Shown in pieces: positions 12,039 through 23,148 of a stretch of 64,000 bases of DNA. A program made the translations under genes and the position numbers. This stretch comes from Gonocerus acuteangulatus (lineage: Eukaryota > Arthropoda > Insecta > Hemiptera > Coreidae). The stretch spans positions 152,229,840 to 152,293,839 of the forward strand of contig OX328123.1 in assembly GCA_946811695.1 (NCBI GenBank), written 5' to 3'. Below the pieces are notes generated by a model. That model saw only the letters and a program-made list of their open reading frames with translations, was not told where the DNA came from and did not search any database. Every line of letters starts with the position of its first letter. Position 1 is the first letter of the stretch.

Positions 12039-12258
12039 AAGCTCAGCAAATTATGGCATCCGGTAATTAAACCTAGAGAAAAAAGAAAAAACGAAATTCA
12101 GCCATTCAATGATCCAGATGGAACCCACCAACCAGAATCAAACAAGACCGGGACCAACCAATCAGGTACACGAAAGAGAGACTACGCCCGCGGATGAATA
12201 CAAAGAGAGGTATTTATACAGAAGAACTAGAAGAACATCCTCATTCTCAGACTAAGCC

Positions 12259-12288
12259 CTGAGGAAGCTGGCAGTATGACTAGCGAAA
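12259..12288 (+). ncRNA. hammerhead-like core in Penelope tail
   Basis: CTGAGGA (fits CUGANGA) is followed by a short stem GCT/AGC and then GAAA, the arrangement of a hammerhead ribozyme core. Helix I is not evident and helix III is weak in this copy. A better copy lies at 58.50 kb. Catalysis is unproven. Confidence 0.3.
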
Positions 12289-12419
12289 CGTCGGAAAAGA
12301 AATTTGTGACACGGTCAATACCAGAAGACTATAATATGTGTAAGTGCAAAACTGCCCCCCCCGCCCCGGAAGCGGAGTCAAACACAACTTTTCAAGATTT
12401 ATCGATTTTTTCCCTTTAA

Positions 12420-13231
12420 TGACACCCTCATATCTATCATCCTGCAAAATTTCAAGTCTCTAGCATCATGGGAAGTGCCTAATAATTTTGATGAGTCAGT
12501 GAGTGAGTGAATCCTATAAATCCCGATTTTCGATCGCTTATATCTCAGAAACTATTTGATGCAGAATTATGAAAATTTCCAGTTTTACTCACATCTAGTA
12601 GTATAATACCTGTGTAAAATTTCATAACCAATCATAAATCATAAATAATATCTTTACCTGGTTGGAAGTTATAAGAGGGTAAAAATCGGCTCTAAGCCCT
12701 CCTGTAATATACACACAGTATGCTTAGGCCGGAACTTGGCCTGGCGCACTACCGTGCGTCTAGATTACATATTTAGTCGCAGAGATCTGTGGTATTAAAT
12801 GTCCAATGTTTAAGATCCAAAATTTGAAAAAACAAACTTTAAGTAACAAGTTTAAAAGACAAGATGAAAATTTATATGATATTCATGTTGAGGACATTGT
12901 GGCTTAACTTCCATACCCTACTATTGCTAGTGGATCTGCTTGACAGTTAAAACATTTATCAACTTGACTGGATTTTTCAGCATATTAAGCATAACATAAT
13001 ATCAATAATAGCTTTTTATCATGCTTACATCCATGGCCTGTATTTATTAAACTTACAATTAATTATAATATTACTCAATACAATTTTTTTTCTGCACTGC
13101 TGTGTTCTTTTTACGTGGTCAGAGGTACGACACCCCATGGTCAAAGGTATAACTACATGTTGTACCTTTGACCATTGTACGATTATTTTTTTAAAAATTA
13201 ATAAAAAATATTAAATGTAAAGTTAGAACCT
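12420..13231. other. unassigned DNA within the Penelope-like relic
   Basis: No coding feature recognised. The segment near 12490-12515 (gtcagtgagtgagtg) is a common tail-type motif of dispersed repeats. The stretch 13118-13180 repeats a short phrase about three times (gacca with ggtacaac-like words). Confidence 0.35.
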
Positions 13232-13305
13232 TGATAAAATTAAATATGATAAACAATAGAATACTAATTACAGTGTAATAAAAAAAATGAATTTGAATGA
13301 CCTTC

Positions 13306-13371
<66 letters not shown>

Positions 13372-13398
13372 GAACAATACTTTATATAAACTTAAATG

Positions 13399-13800
13399 TA
13401 CCTTTTGAAGTTTACTATCCATTCTCAAAATTTGATTACACATTTACGGGACATCCCTTAATATTTTTTTCGAATACGTAACTCAAAATGTAACCGAAAT
13501 TTAAACATCTTAGTTTAGGTGAATTTCAAAGTTGTAGAAAATATTTAAATTAAATCCCATGACTCTAAGTACCCACCAAAGAAATGAGTTACAGAAACAT
13601 TTGTTCCACTTTTCTCAAAAAAGGTTACAGATGTCGTCTTGAAAATGGTTTCATTCGTTTTCTATGTTAAGAAACCTATAAAACGAGGAGGTACCTGCAA
13701 GCAAATGAACTCAAAAACGTGAACTCAAAGCATTGCGATTTTTTTCGCGCGAATTTCGCTTGAAAAAAAGCTTTCCCTTCACTAAATTTCCCTTATTAAT
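13399..13800 (+). repeat. Helitron-like family fragment
   Basis: Shares ordered blocks with other copies: aatgtaacc, tcttagtttaggtgaa, ggttacagatgtcg, aaatggtttcattcgtttt, cctataaaacgag, and the ttttttcgcgcgaatttc block. Both termini are missing, so it is an internal fragment. Confidence 0.65.
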
Positions 13801-13807
13801 AATAATA

Positions 13808-13955
13808 ATAATAGCCGAGCAATCATTGGGTTAATCTCCAGACCACTTTCGTTGAATATTCTGGTACCGACATTTATTACTCCAACTCTAGAATCCACAT
13901 CTGGAGAAGTAAGAGAAGTAATGACTTGATCATCCGCAAAACCAGTAAACAAATT
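13808..13955 (-). pseudogene. LINE reverse transcriptase fragment
   Basis: Read on minus, about 48 codons remain open and encode the RT catalytic motif FADD (codons about 13927-13938), followed by a GLEINP segment that matches the GL-x-[IL/V]-N block downstream of the active site in Jockey/R1/I-type RTs. No other RT motifs are found alongside, so this is a short relic. Confidence 0.6.
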
Positions 13956-14042
13956 ATAACAATTCTTACATTATTTAAGCAGCACTTATTCATATTTTAA
14001 TTAAATAAATATAAAGGCTGTGATTTTTATTTATTTACTAGC

Positions 14043-14174
14043 TGTTACCCGGTGTGCAATGCTACACCTACTTTATATTAAATATCTGTAGCCGGGCTTA
14101 CCATGCTACACATGCTTCATATTAAATAGTTGTAACCCAGCTTCCATGGTACGCCTACTTTATATTATATATTT
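14043..14174. repeat. 44-bp tandem repeat, three units
   Basis: Units start at 14043, 14087 and 14131 (tgttaccc, tgtagccg, tgtaaccc), each ending in ttyatattaaat or a variant. The upstream word actagctgttacccg and the sequence near 17.70-17.75 kb (acaaacagaaaaacagacacgtga, ending ttatatagat) look like the start and end of a common arthropod dispersed repeat that may span 14.04-17.75 kb and was later invaded by other elements. Confidence 0.7.
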
Positions 14175-15030
14175 AAAAAAATGAATGATTATATTATATT
14201 GGTCCAAATTATGAGAATATAAGATAATAAATTGAGAGCTCGGCTGAAAAAGTTATTTTCCATTTTTTTTTAGAGAAAGTGGGGTGGAAATTAAATTGAT
14301 CCTTATTTTTTAAAAAATACCCTTACTTTTAAAATGGTATTACAATTAAGTGATTCCAAATAATTTAATTGCAATACCGTTTTAAAGAAAATCCAAACCA
14401 AACTCCCTGTGTTTAATTTTTTTAAAGAAAAAAAAATATGTGGTCCATAAATAAATATTCATAAAAAATAGCAATACAAATGAGGCATTTAATTAAGGTT
14501 ATGATTAGTTATAAGTTGTCATAACCTACAACTGAAACTATATTCTTTATTTTCATTGATTTTTTTTTTTAAATATAATATTTATTTATTTTAAGGGCTT
14601 CACATCTAAAGCTAAAACCTCAACCTTGCGCAAATATAATATTAATATGTTATATTGTTTACCTGTTCATGTAATAATCCGTAACTGAGTTTTTTTTATG
14701 AATGAAAAAGTAGGTAAGTCGTGCAGGGTTTATGTTATGTATGCCAAAAGGAAAGTTTTAAAAACATAGTTTGTTGTTTCAAATACACTTTCACATATTT
14801 TTGTTCACTTTTTTTTCCTTTCTATTAAAGCTTCTGTTTCAAATTTTATGGTTCATGCACTCTTCTATAAGGATAGTCCTTCTATCATAGGAAATAGGGG
14901 CCTCTAAGAATAAAAACAAATTTAAGATATTTTTCTTGCAGTTATGGACAACAATGAATTAAAGGTATTTGGGAATTTCAATAACGACATTGACATGGCG
15001 AGCAACAATATTTTTACCAGAATTGCAACC
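14175..15030. other. unassigned AT-rich DNA
   Basis: No gene, RNA or clear repeat recognised. Short homopolymer runs only. Confidence 0.4.
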
Positions 15031-15035
15031 GTATT

Positions 15036-15786
15036 TAAACATTTAGTCCAAGAGCTGGTAACACACTTTTCAAGTGTTTTATGTGCCTTGAAATTGTCGT
15101 ATAGTGGGTCTCTAGTGTAGATAAAAAGTTAAGTATATGGTTGCTGGACATACCTTGAAACACCAGGTACTGCGCATGGTAATCAGTAACAAACTATGGG
15201 CCAAAAATAGTGTTTTATTCAGAAGCCATAAGTGTTCAATGTAAAATTATGGCAATTCTATAATGAATAATATATAAGGCAGACACTTTTAAGTGGGATA
15301 CATATATAAAAAAAAAAAAAAAACCGAAGTGGGTTTTTTGTAATATTAAATGAAGTCTCTTCTTCACACTGCTATTTAAACACCATAATTGAAAATAATT
15401 ACAAAAGGGCAGACACTTTTTGTGAGGTTTAGTAATCAGCAAACATGAAAATAAATTCAGCCGATGATAGACTGCAATACACTGTGTGTAACCGTAAGAG
15501 TGAGTGAGAGCACCAATCATCTGGACAGGACAGTTGTGGCTATTCTAGAAATGAAGCAACTTACCTTAATTATACATTAAAGATTGTTGGCTTCTGAATA
15601 AAATACCATTTTAGTGACATATTTTTTTAACGCCTTTCCCCTATGTGCAGTACCTGGTGTTCCAAGGTATGTCCAGGCTACACTTATAAGCCTTACCTAT
15701 CCACGACATGCAATACACCAAAATTCCAAGGTGCATAAAACACTTCATGAAATGTGCGTTACCAGCTCTCCGACTAAATGTTGACA
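15036..15786. mobile_element. fold-back MITE with ~190-bp inverted arms
   Basis: 15036-15226 (aacatttagtcc, agagctggtaac, gacataccttgaaacacc, attcagaagcc) is mirrored by 15590-15786 (ggcttctgaat, ggtgttccaaggtatgtcc, gttaccagctctc, gactaaatgtt). The 360-bp centre has no transposase. It looks like a non-autonomous DNA transposon. The target-site duplication is not clear to me, so the superfamily is undetermined. Confidence 0.8.
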
Positions 15787-16266
15787 GTCAGAGGATATAA
15801 CTACCTCAGACAAAAGAAAGCATATGTCAGAATATAATGATTAAATTATTATGGATATTAAATTAATAAAAAATTGCATGGAAAATTTAATTACTTATTC
15901 ATTTATTAGAACACCACAATTCACGTGACTTCCTCTTCTTATAAAAATAATATTTTAATACACTAATTTATCTGCAAAAAAAATAGCATGCATTAAGAAT
16001 AACTTTATTAAAAAAAAATTAAAGTGAGGCTGCCCAAATTAATAGGGTTGCTAAACCATACAGCTCTTGTAACAATAAAATAATGTTTCAAAACGTGGTG
16101 AAAATTAATTCATTTATATACATTCATTTGTATGATTATAAACATTTATGTAATTTATTATGTACATCTATCTATATGCGAATAAAAAAATAAGTTAAAT
16201 ATAACAACATTTAATATAATATTTTAATAATATTTGCATATGTATGTGAGAGAATTAATTTAAAGT

Positions 16267-16985
16267 TCATAAATTTAAGTCCTTTACAAAATCCCATTTA
16301 GAAGTTATTATTTGTTCTGGTTTCCTAACAAAATTTTTACTACCATATAAATTAAAGTTAGAAACATCTGGTTTCTTTCCAAAACAGTTTTCATAGGGTA
16401 TTTTATTGTCAATGGTGTTAGCTAAAGAGAGATTTTTCAAATAAGTTTTCCATTGTGACCAAAGTTGACCATTTCTGGCCAACATTTTTTTCTACAATAG
16501 CTTCTGCCAGTAAACAATGAGATATATTCATAATTGTTCTAGTAAATCACACCATTTAATTCATGAACATATGAGGGACAGGGATTAATTATGATACCCT
16601 TTTTTTTTTTGGTAGTCATAATTCTTACTATTTAAATATTCCTTACCAATGTCATATCTCACAATACCAATTCTCTTATTTCCTAAGTTTTCAACCTCAT
16701 TTACTTATTGAACAAAGGAATGAAAAACTTCTGTTTTAGGTTTAATAGTTTAAATCCTAGCAATCTTACTATTTATTTGAGTGAGACCGCGACAAAGGGA
16801 ATTCATCACTAAACACTTAAATAACAATAAACAATACTGAACAATTATGAAGAAATTAACATGAGAGCAATCTTACTATAATCATCTATAAATGAAACAA
16901 AATATTTTTCACCTTTGAGACTCATAGGTAAAAAAAGGTCCACATCAGTGTAAACAATTCCAAAATACTTTTAGCCTTGTTCTTA
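16267..16985 (-). pseudogene. Ty1/copia integrase remnant
   Basis: On the minus strand the piece near 16985-16860 encodes, over two frames, the catalytic core region of a copia integrase (T-D-V, then GEKYFVSFIDDYSK, the segment around the second catalytic Asp). Toward 16485-16267 an open stretch encodes the end of the integrase, with the hallmark block K-x-P-Y-E-N-x-F-G-K-K-P-D-V-S and YGSK. In copia elements this sits between the DDE core and the RT. Several frameshifts and stops separate the parts, and no protease, RT or LTRs are found. The element is long dead. Confidence 0.75.
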
Positions 16986-17777
16986 TTGTTATTTACACAC
17001 TTCATCAGTTTCAATAAAAAAGTTAAGTGTTTTTCCACATACTAAAACCCTCTCCATCAAATACCAGTACATATTAATTTATTCATTAAACAGAAAAGCG
17101 AGTGAGAGATTACTTCAACCGAATACTATAACCGACATTGCAACCTTCCTTTACTAAAGAGATAAAAAAACTCTCTCAACAAAAGTATTGAAATGATTAA
17201 AGTTCTGAATAGAAACATGAACACTTAATTATAATATATTAGTCCAAATTATGATTAGATAAACACAGAACATTTTTATGATATACTTATTTATACGATC
17301 TTAGTTTTTATTCAGGTTAGAGCAGTGTTGCCCTAGGCAATCAAATCAAAATTGATTTAATATGAAGAAAACTGATCTGATATTAAGAAAATTAATCTTA
17401 AAAAATATGATATTTTATTATATGATATCTTATATGATATTTGTCCAAACTCTGAGAATATAAACCTACTATTTAGATAAACAAACAAAGGTTTTGTATT
17501 GCACTTCTTCTTAGAAGGAGGGGCAACACTGGAAAGAAAATGCCGATTTCTGACTATAAACTCTTCTGTATATGACAGTTTCGAACTCGTTACTTCCAAA
17601 CTATGAATCCTAGAAGATTTTGAGCTAGACTACGAGATTTCCCGGATCAAGACGTATCTATGTGCGAAGTTTGGTCAATATCAGTCAAACGATGTGGATT
17701 TGTATAAGGAACAAACAAACAGAAAAACAGACACGTGATTTTTATTTATATAGATAAGTCATTCATAGATTATTACT

Positions 17778-18905
17778 AGGGACCGGAGTTTTAGGATAAA
17801 ATAAGCACCCAATTAGGTTTTTGCAACAGGCATAATAGGTCTTTTTAGGTTTTTATTTAAAAATCCATTTTAGGTTTTCTAGGCGATAAAAATGTTTAAA
17901 TAGGTACGAAGAATAAGTTTAACCTATTATATTATTATCATTAATAATTTGGTTAATTTACAATTCATCGATAAATATGTATATATAGTGACATAAAAAT
18001 AAACAATAAATAACATTCGAGAAGAAAAAAAAGGTGAGCAAATAAAAATGATGAAATATGAGTTATTATTTAAAAAAAAAAGAATAAGTAGTCCAAATAT
18101 TCAACAAAATATTTATTTAAAAAAAAAAACAAAGTGAATGAAATTTATTTAAATAAAATACATTTTATAAATAAAACGATCTTTAAAAAAAAGAAAGAAA
18201 ATTAAATTAAATTATACAATAAAACATACATTAATAAAAAACGTAAATAAGAACATAAAACAAAACAATTATTTAAAGGAGATTTTTAAGTTCCTCTGCT
18301 AAAGAACATCAGGAAGAATTTCACTGCCTATAGAAGGGTATTTAACTAAGTTAAAAACAAAAAAATTAAATCTTGTAAAAATTTAGAAGGGAAAATATGA
18401 AACTAAAATAGGTATTACTCCTTGTTACAGTAAACTACCATATAGGTGCCTAGGTTTTCGACGGCGAAATTCTTTCTGTTGTCTTAGAGAACCGTCTTAA
18501 AAGCGGAAAAAGATAAAGATACACCCGTTTACATCTCAAGACGTCATAGGGGAGTATTTCATAGCATCTTTTAGCTCCAGTGTTGACCATTCCAATTTTC
18601 CAATGAGATTAGGAAGATCTAAGAAATGTGCTCTTAGAAATGCGAATGCAACATGGATCTAGTTGCTCTGGAGGAGCATCGAAGCTTTAGAAATGACAGT
18701 TGCTTCATTCATATTCGAAGCGTCAACAACTGTTATTATGTTTTCCTCCGCGCGTTAAAATGGGGCTCTGGGGGAAGCGATACTCCTAGTAAAATTTCCC
18801 TTATGGAGGAAATTATTTCATAGAATTGTATTTTCTATTTTAAAGATTAGGTCTGTCTAGGTCATTCCATCATTATTTAGGTGATTTTAGGTGATATCAT
18901 CCTGA
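17778..18905. repeat. hAT-like dispersed repeat, copy 1
   Basis: Begins agggaccgg and ends near gatatcatcctga. The ordered blocks (gcaacaggcata, attaataattt, tcaggaagaa, cactgcctata, tttaaagattaggt) recur at 20.70-22.58 kb. Many taggt-type words give it a distinctive texture. A piece of a hAT-like transposase lies within it on the minus strand, which suggests a DNA-transposon origin. Confidence 0.7.
18530..18735 (-). pseudogene. possible hAT-like transposase fragment
   Basis: The minus-strand translation contains an alpha-helical segment with the pattern [FL]-L-x-L-P-x-x-I-x-K-L-E followed by [LV]-K-D-A-M, like a block near the C-terminal half of hAT-like transposases in arthropods. One in-frame stop interrupts it, and the second copy of the repeat lacks it. 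The assignment rests on a short stretch and is tentative. Confidence 0.35.
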
Positions 18906-19520
18906 CTAGGTTTTTTTTTAGGTACTTCCAAATTTGCATGAATGATACTACAAGACGCGAATCGTATAAAAAACCTAAATCATCAATATAAATTATTGAG
19001 AGGTCGTAAAAAATATCAGAAAAATACGTTTTCGATGTATTTCTGCACGTTGAAAATGATTTTTTCAGTTTTGTGTAATTTTGATTTTTAAGAGTTTCAT
19101 CCGTAAAAAAAAAATACATGTTAAATAGTAGTTCAGTTGTAAGATTTTCATATTGTTCATCACTTATACGTAGGTGAGGGTTTTTTTTTTTTTTTAGAGC
19201 TACATTAACATGGATTGGACTTTCAATAAGGCATTTATTTATATCTGTTACACTGACACATTGTTATGTTGTTATGAAGCACATTATAAATTCAACAATG
19301 TTATCAGCACAATTTGTTCGCATTCTAGTTGCTTTTCAGTTCTAATACACAGAACTACATGAAAACATTTAAGGTATAACTGCTATTTGTGTAATAAAAG
19401 GTACGTGGTAGAAAAAAAAATAAAAACGATTACAGTTTTTGAATTAGCACACCAAATTTAGTATATTAGACCTATTTTGAATGAAACTCAAGAATCATGC
19501 ATTTCGGTGTTATGGAAAAA
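18906..19520. other. unassigned DNA
   Basis: An 80-codon minus-strand frame (18877-19119) overlaps the end of the hAT-like repeat and has no recognisable domain. Nothing else seen. Confidence 0.35.
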
Positions 19521-19950
19521 GGCTGGAGCAACAAATTCGTGATTGGTGTCAATCTAGAGCAACAAATTAGCAACAAATTATGGCACCAGTCTGAATTTCG
19601 TCAGACAATTAGTTCAAAAGTTACGGGGGTGGCTGTGCTCGCGTAATATTACGGTAGCACAGCCACGTTTTCTCGGAAACGGCTGGAGCGACAAATTCGT
19701 GATTGGTGTCAATCTAGAGCAACAAATTATGGCACCAGTCTGAATTTCGTCGGACAATTAGTTCAAAAGTTACGGGGGTGGCTGTGCTGGCATAATATTA
19801 CGGTAGCACAGCCACGTTTTCTCGGAAACGGCCGGAGCAACAAATTTGAAAATAGTGTAACAAATTAGCAACAAATTACTGAGTATGTTAGAAGTTGGGG
19901 TTGCAATGTTGCTGTTCCAGCGTAATAGAGCTAACAGTGTACGGTTGTTA
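19521..19950. repeat. tandem stem-loop array resembling a CRESS-DNA replication origin
   Basis: A unit of 160 bp (19521-19680) is followed by a 150-bp copy (19681-19830) and a degenerate third part to about 19950. Each full unit has a perfect 11-bp stem GTGGCTGTGCT/AGCACAGCCAC (19629-19639 with 19656-19666; 19778-19788 with 19805-19815). Its 16-nt loop holds TAATATTAC (19644-19652 and 19793-19801), the nonanucleotide at the rolling-circle origin of geminiviruses and some related replicons. Upstream in each unit the word AGCAACAAATT is iterated (near 19526, 19557, 19569, 19717, 19835 and 19867; one variant AGCGACAAATT at 19686), like Rep-binding iterons. No Rep gene is visible nearby. It could be an endogenised viral or satellite fragment, a rolling-circle transposon end, or coincidence. 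Confidence 0.6.
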
Positions 19951-19975
19951 CAATAACGATACACAAAAATTACGA

Positions 19976-20135
19976 CCCAAATGGTGTTTACAAGCTAACC
20001 TGCACTTGTGACGACACATACATCGGATAAACAGGACACAAACTAAAGACTAGTCATACAGAACACATACAGTCCTTTGGAAAAAACCAATATTACTCAA
20101 TTATGGCAACCACTTACAAGATCAAACAAATAATA
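19976..20135 (+). pseudogene. second GIY-YIG fragment, Penelope-like
   Basis: Directly after the stem-loop array, about 45 codons encode N-G-V-Y-K-L-T-C-x-C followed by T-Y-I-G, the paired motif of GIY-YIG nucleases as found in Penelope-like elements. An in-frame stop follows YIG, and a frameshift occurs about 30 codons later. It is a different, more decayed family from the copy at 11.8 kb. Confidence 0.65.
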
Positions 20136-20696
20136 GTCAGATTTTCATGTATTGACAACTGTATAACTCCCGGCTTTATATTTTTTGTCCTTCTACCTAA
20201 AAAAGAAAAAAAAAGTTGGATTTCATCAGCGCTACGGCAATTTTTCCTGGTTTTCATTTATTTTCATTGAACATATAAAATGAAATATCATTATTTAAAT
20301 ATAATCTACGTTGACTCAATGAGGATAAAATAATTTGTGCGCAGGTAGATAGGAGCGTAGAATGTTGTAAGGATTATTATCTCGATTATTATCGATTCTT
20401 GTTAATAGTTTCAACCCTGCCCACAATCGGATGGACTTATGTAATCTACGTGCCGAGATAATATCAACTAATCAGGTATAATAGTTGCTATAAATTATAG
20501 CCTTATTTATTTGTATTGTTAATCTTTTAATTTAATTACAATCATATTTTTGTGTAGAATTGCCAAATGTTCTTGATCATTAGGGATGTACTAATAAGTG
20601 TCATTGAATTATTAACAATAAAAATAGGGAAGCCCTGACCACGCCGCGCTTAATGTCGTATCTTGGGCTAGAAAGGAGTGATAACAAGGGACCGGA
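20136..20696. other. unassigned AT-rich DNA
   Basis: No open frame or repeat that I can name. Confidence 0.35.
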
Positions 20697-21065
20697 TTTT
20701 TAGGATAAAATAAGCGTCAAATTAGGTTTTTGCAACAGGCATAACTGGTCTTTTAGGCTTTTATTTAAAAGTCCGTTATAGGTTTTTTTTTTAGGTAATA
20801 ACAAAGTTTTAATAGGTTCAACCTGTTATAATTACTCATTAATAATTTTGATTAATTTATCATTTATTAATAAATATGTTTATCTTTATTATAGTGACAT
20901 AAAAATAAAAAACAAATATCATTATTTTATAGAATAGTATACGGAGAAGGAAAACAAAATACGAGGAAGGAAAAATAAAACGGAAAGATGAGTTATTTTT
21001 AACTTAAGTCCAAATATTCAACGAAATATTAATTTAAAAAACAAAGTAAATGAAATCTGTATAAA

Positions 21066-21894
21066 AAATTCCGTGACGCAGGAGCTGCATAACTAAGCAC
21101 GTTCCTTAGAATTTGGGTAGTGTAATTGCATTCCTGAATAATTTGCTTAAAATAACCTAAATAAATAAAATAAAAAATGAATAGTTCTGTTTTACTTTTC
21201 TAATAAACAACTGTTATTAATAATTTTGTAGTTAATTTGCTTCCGGAGTTGTTTATACAAGGTACTACACAACTTAAGTAATATAAAAAAAACTTTATAT
21301 TTTCGTCTTTTGATCTGACGCAGGAACAGGATACCGTCCCCCTAGTGGTAGAAAGCGCTCCTTGTGGAAGCTTTGCGAACCTACGGCTGGCGGGCTAATT
21401 CTAATGAAATATAGTACAAAGTGAACCCCCCTTTCCGATAGACCGATTTATTTCATTTTTACAACATTTATTTCTCATTAGATACCCAGGACGTATACCG
21501 CGTTTCGTAACAATACAGCAGAAATTACGACCGGTATGAGTATATTAGTAATTTGGGTAAGGAGTAAATCCCCTCTCCTAATGAACCGATTTAGTTTATT
21601 TTTACAAACCGTTTTTCTCGCTATATTACCACTACGAATACCGAGTTTCGTCTAAATATATATTACGGCTGGTAGAGGCGAATTGGTAATGTGGGTCCAG
21701 AATAACCCCACCAAGTTTCAAATTGGTCAAATTAGTGGTAAATGGTCAAATTAGTGTTTTGGGTCCGGGGTAAACCCCCCTTCCGGTGGACCGATTTTGA
21801 TAGTTAACGAACTCGATCAATAGATTGCTAATTGAACGCTATATACCAAGTATATGCCAACTCTGGCCAATATCGTGTTAACAGACATATTTAG

Positions 21895-21986
<92 letters not shown>

Positions 21987-22112
21987 TTTAACGGAGGTCA
22001 TTTTCGTGGTCTACTAGGTAGGATCGATAAAGAATTGAAGAAATTTTTCAAAAATTCCGTCATGAGTGCAACCTCAATAGCTACTTTCGTTCGGAAAAAA
22101 GTACTAAAAAAG
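21066..22112 (+). mobile_element. Helitron-like element, 5' part
   Basis: Starts with the 5' block gacgcaggagctgcataact shared with the element at 48.09 kb. Next come diverged ~140-bp units (gtraa-cccc starts near 21421, 21564, 21701 and 21770), the block gttaacagacat, a compound (TA)n(GA)n tract and tctactaggtaggatcgata. It stops before the 3' hairpin half, so it is truncated. It splits the hAT-like repeat. Confidence 0.65.
21898..21983. repeat. (TA)n(GA)n compound microsatellite
   Basis: TA to about 21934, then GA. The same compound tract, in the same flanks, occurs at 49134-49292, so it is inherited with the element. Confidence 0.95.
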
Positions 22113-22580
22113 ATATGTTATGAATAAAGCAATTTAAAAAAATAATAATGAAAAAATAAATTAAAGTATTAAATAAGATATACATTAATAACAAAATCGA
22201 AAGGAAAGTGCTAAAAATAAATAAAAACATAAAACCTAACAATTAAAATAAATTTGTAAGGGACATTCTTAAGGTTCTCTGCTAAAGAGTTCCAACTTCT
22301 AAGGAACATCAGGAAGAACTTCACTGCCTATAGTTAGGTACTTAAACACAATCTTTTAAACAAAATAGAACCTCCCTAAATAGAATAAAACTGACAATAA
22401 CCTAACTGTAACTCTGTAACCTACCTATCCACCCAATGAGGTTTCAACAGGGGTTGAAACACACTCCTGTCAGCGCAAGAATAAACCAATAGAAAAATTC
22501 TCAAACCTAATTTTCTTTGTATTTTCTATTTTAAAGATTAGGTAGGTCATTCCATCGTTATTTAGGTGATATCATCCTGA

Positions 22581-23148
22581 GTGTTTATATAGGGAAAGGC
22601 GTTGTACCTCTGACCGTCTAGTACCTTTGACCACCGAGGCTGTCGCGGCACGTTGCAACATTTTATAAATTTTGGTGTAATTAGTGTTTAGCTCCTTCAC
22701 TAAAGGGCTTGTGTAACCTACTTTGGATTATTTAAGTCAAAGAGGATTCTTGTAAAAAATACATATCCATTTCTATCATAAAAATGTAAGTTATTTATTG
22801 ATGACGTTTTGCCTCATAATATTTTTTGTATTAAGTCTTTTTAGATGGAAATCATTTGAAAAAGTAGCTATTACAATAAGAAACATGGTGTAGCTTCTGA
22901 AATTGATTTATCTTAACCCTAAAATTTTTCGCATGCATTTTAATTTACACTTCCAGGGTGGCTCACAGTCAAAATGATGCAAGATATTTACTTTTAAAAA
23001 AATATATTTAATACCAACCCAAAATTTATTCTGAAAATTGTTGTTTACAAAAATACACTAGGATCATCGGGCTAGAATATGCAATAGTTACAAATTAATT
23101 TGACATCAAATAAAAAAATTAAACAAAAACTTTATACAATAATATACA
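22581..23148. other. unassigned AT-rich DNA
   Basis: No coding region recognised. The words gtacctttgacc and gaccg near 22.61-22.64 kb resemble those near 13.12-13.18 kb, which hints at another shared dispersed repeat. Confidence 0.35.

Larger units (their letters stand above)
11640..13398 (+). mobile_element. Penelope-like relic bounded by inverted repeats
   Basis: About 120-165 bp at the two ends (11643-11764 and 13232-13398) are inverted copies of each other, each including the block taggggaaggtcattcaaat next to a TA tract. Inside are a GIY-YIG endonuclease fragment and a tail with a hammerhead-like core. Penelope-like elements are known for RT plus GIY-YIG, terminal repeats in direct or inverted orientation, and hammerhead motifs. 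The RT is absent here, so only the 3' part survives. Confidence 0.65.
20697..22580. repeat. hAT-like dispersed repeat, copy 2, interrupted
   Basis: Starts aagggaccgg and shares its first 350 bp and last 450 bp, in order, with the copy at 17.78-18.90 kb. The middle is replaced by a Helitron-like insertion (about 21066-22112). The region equivalent to the transposase-like fragment of copy 1 is absent. Confidence 0.7.
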
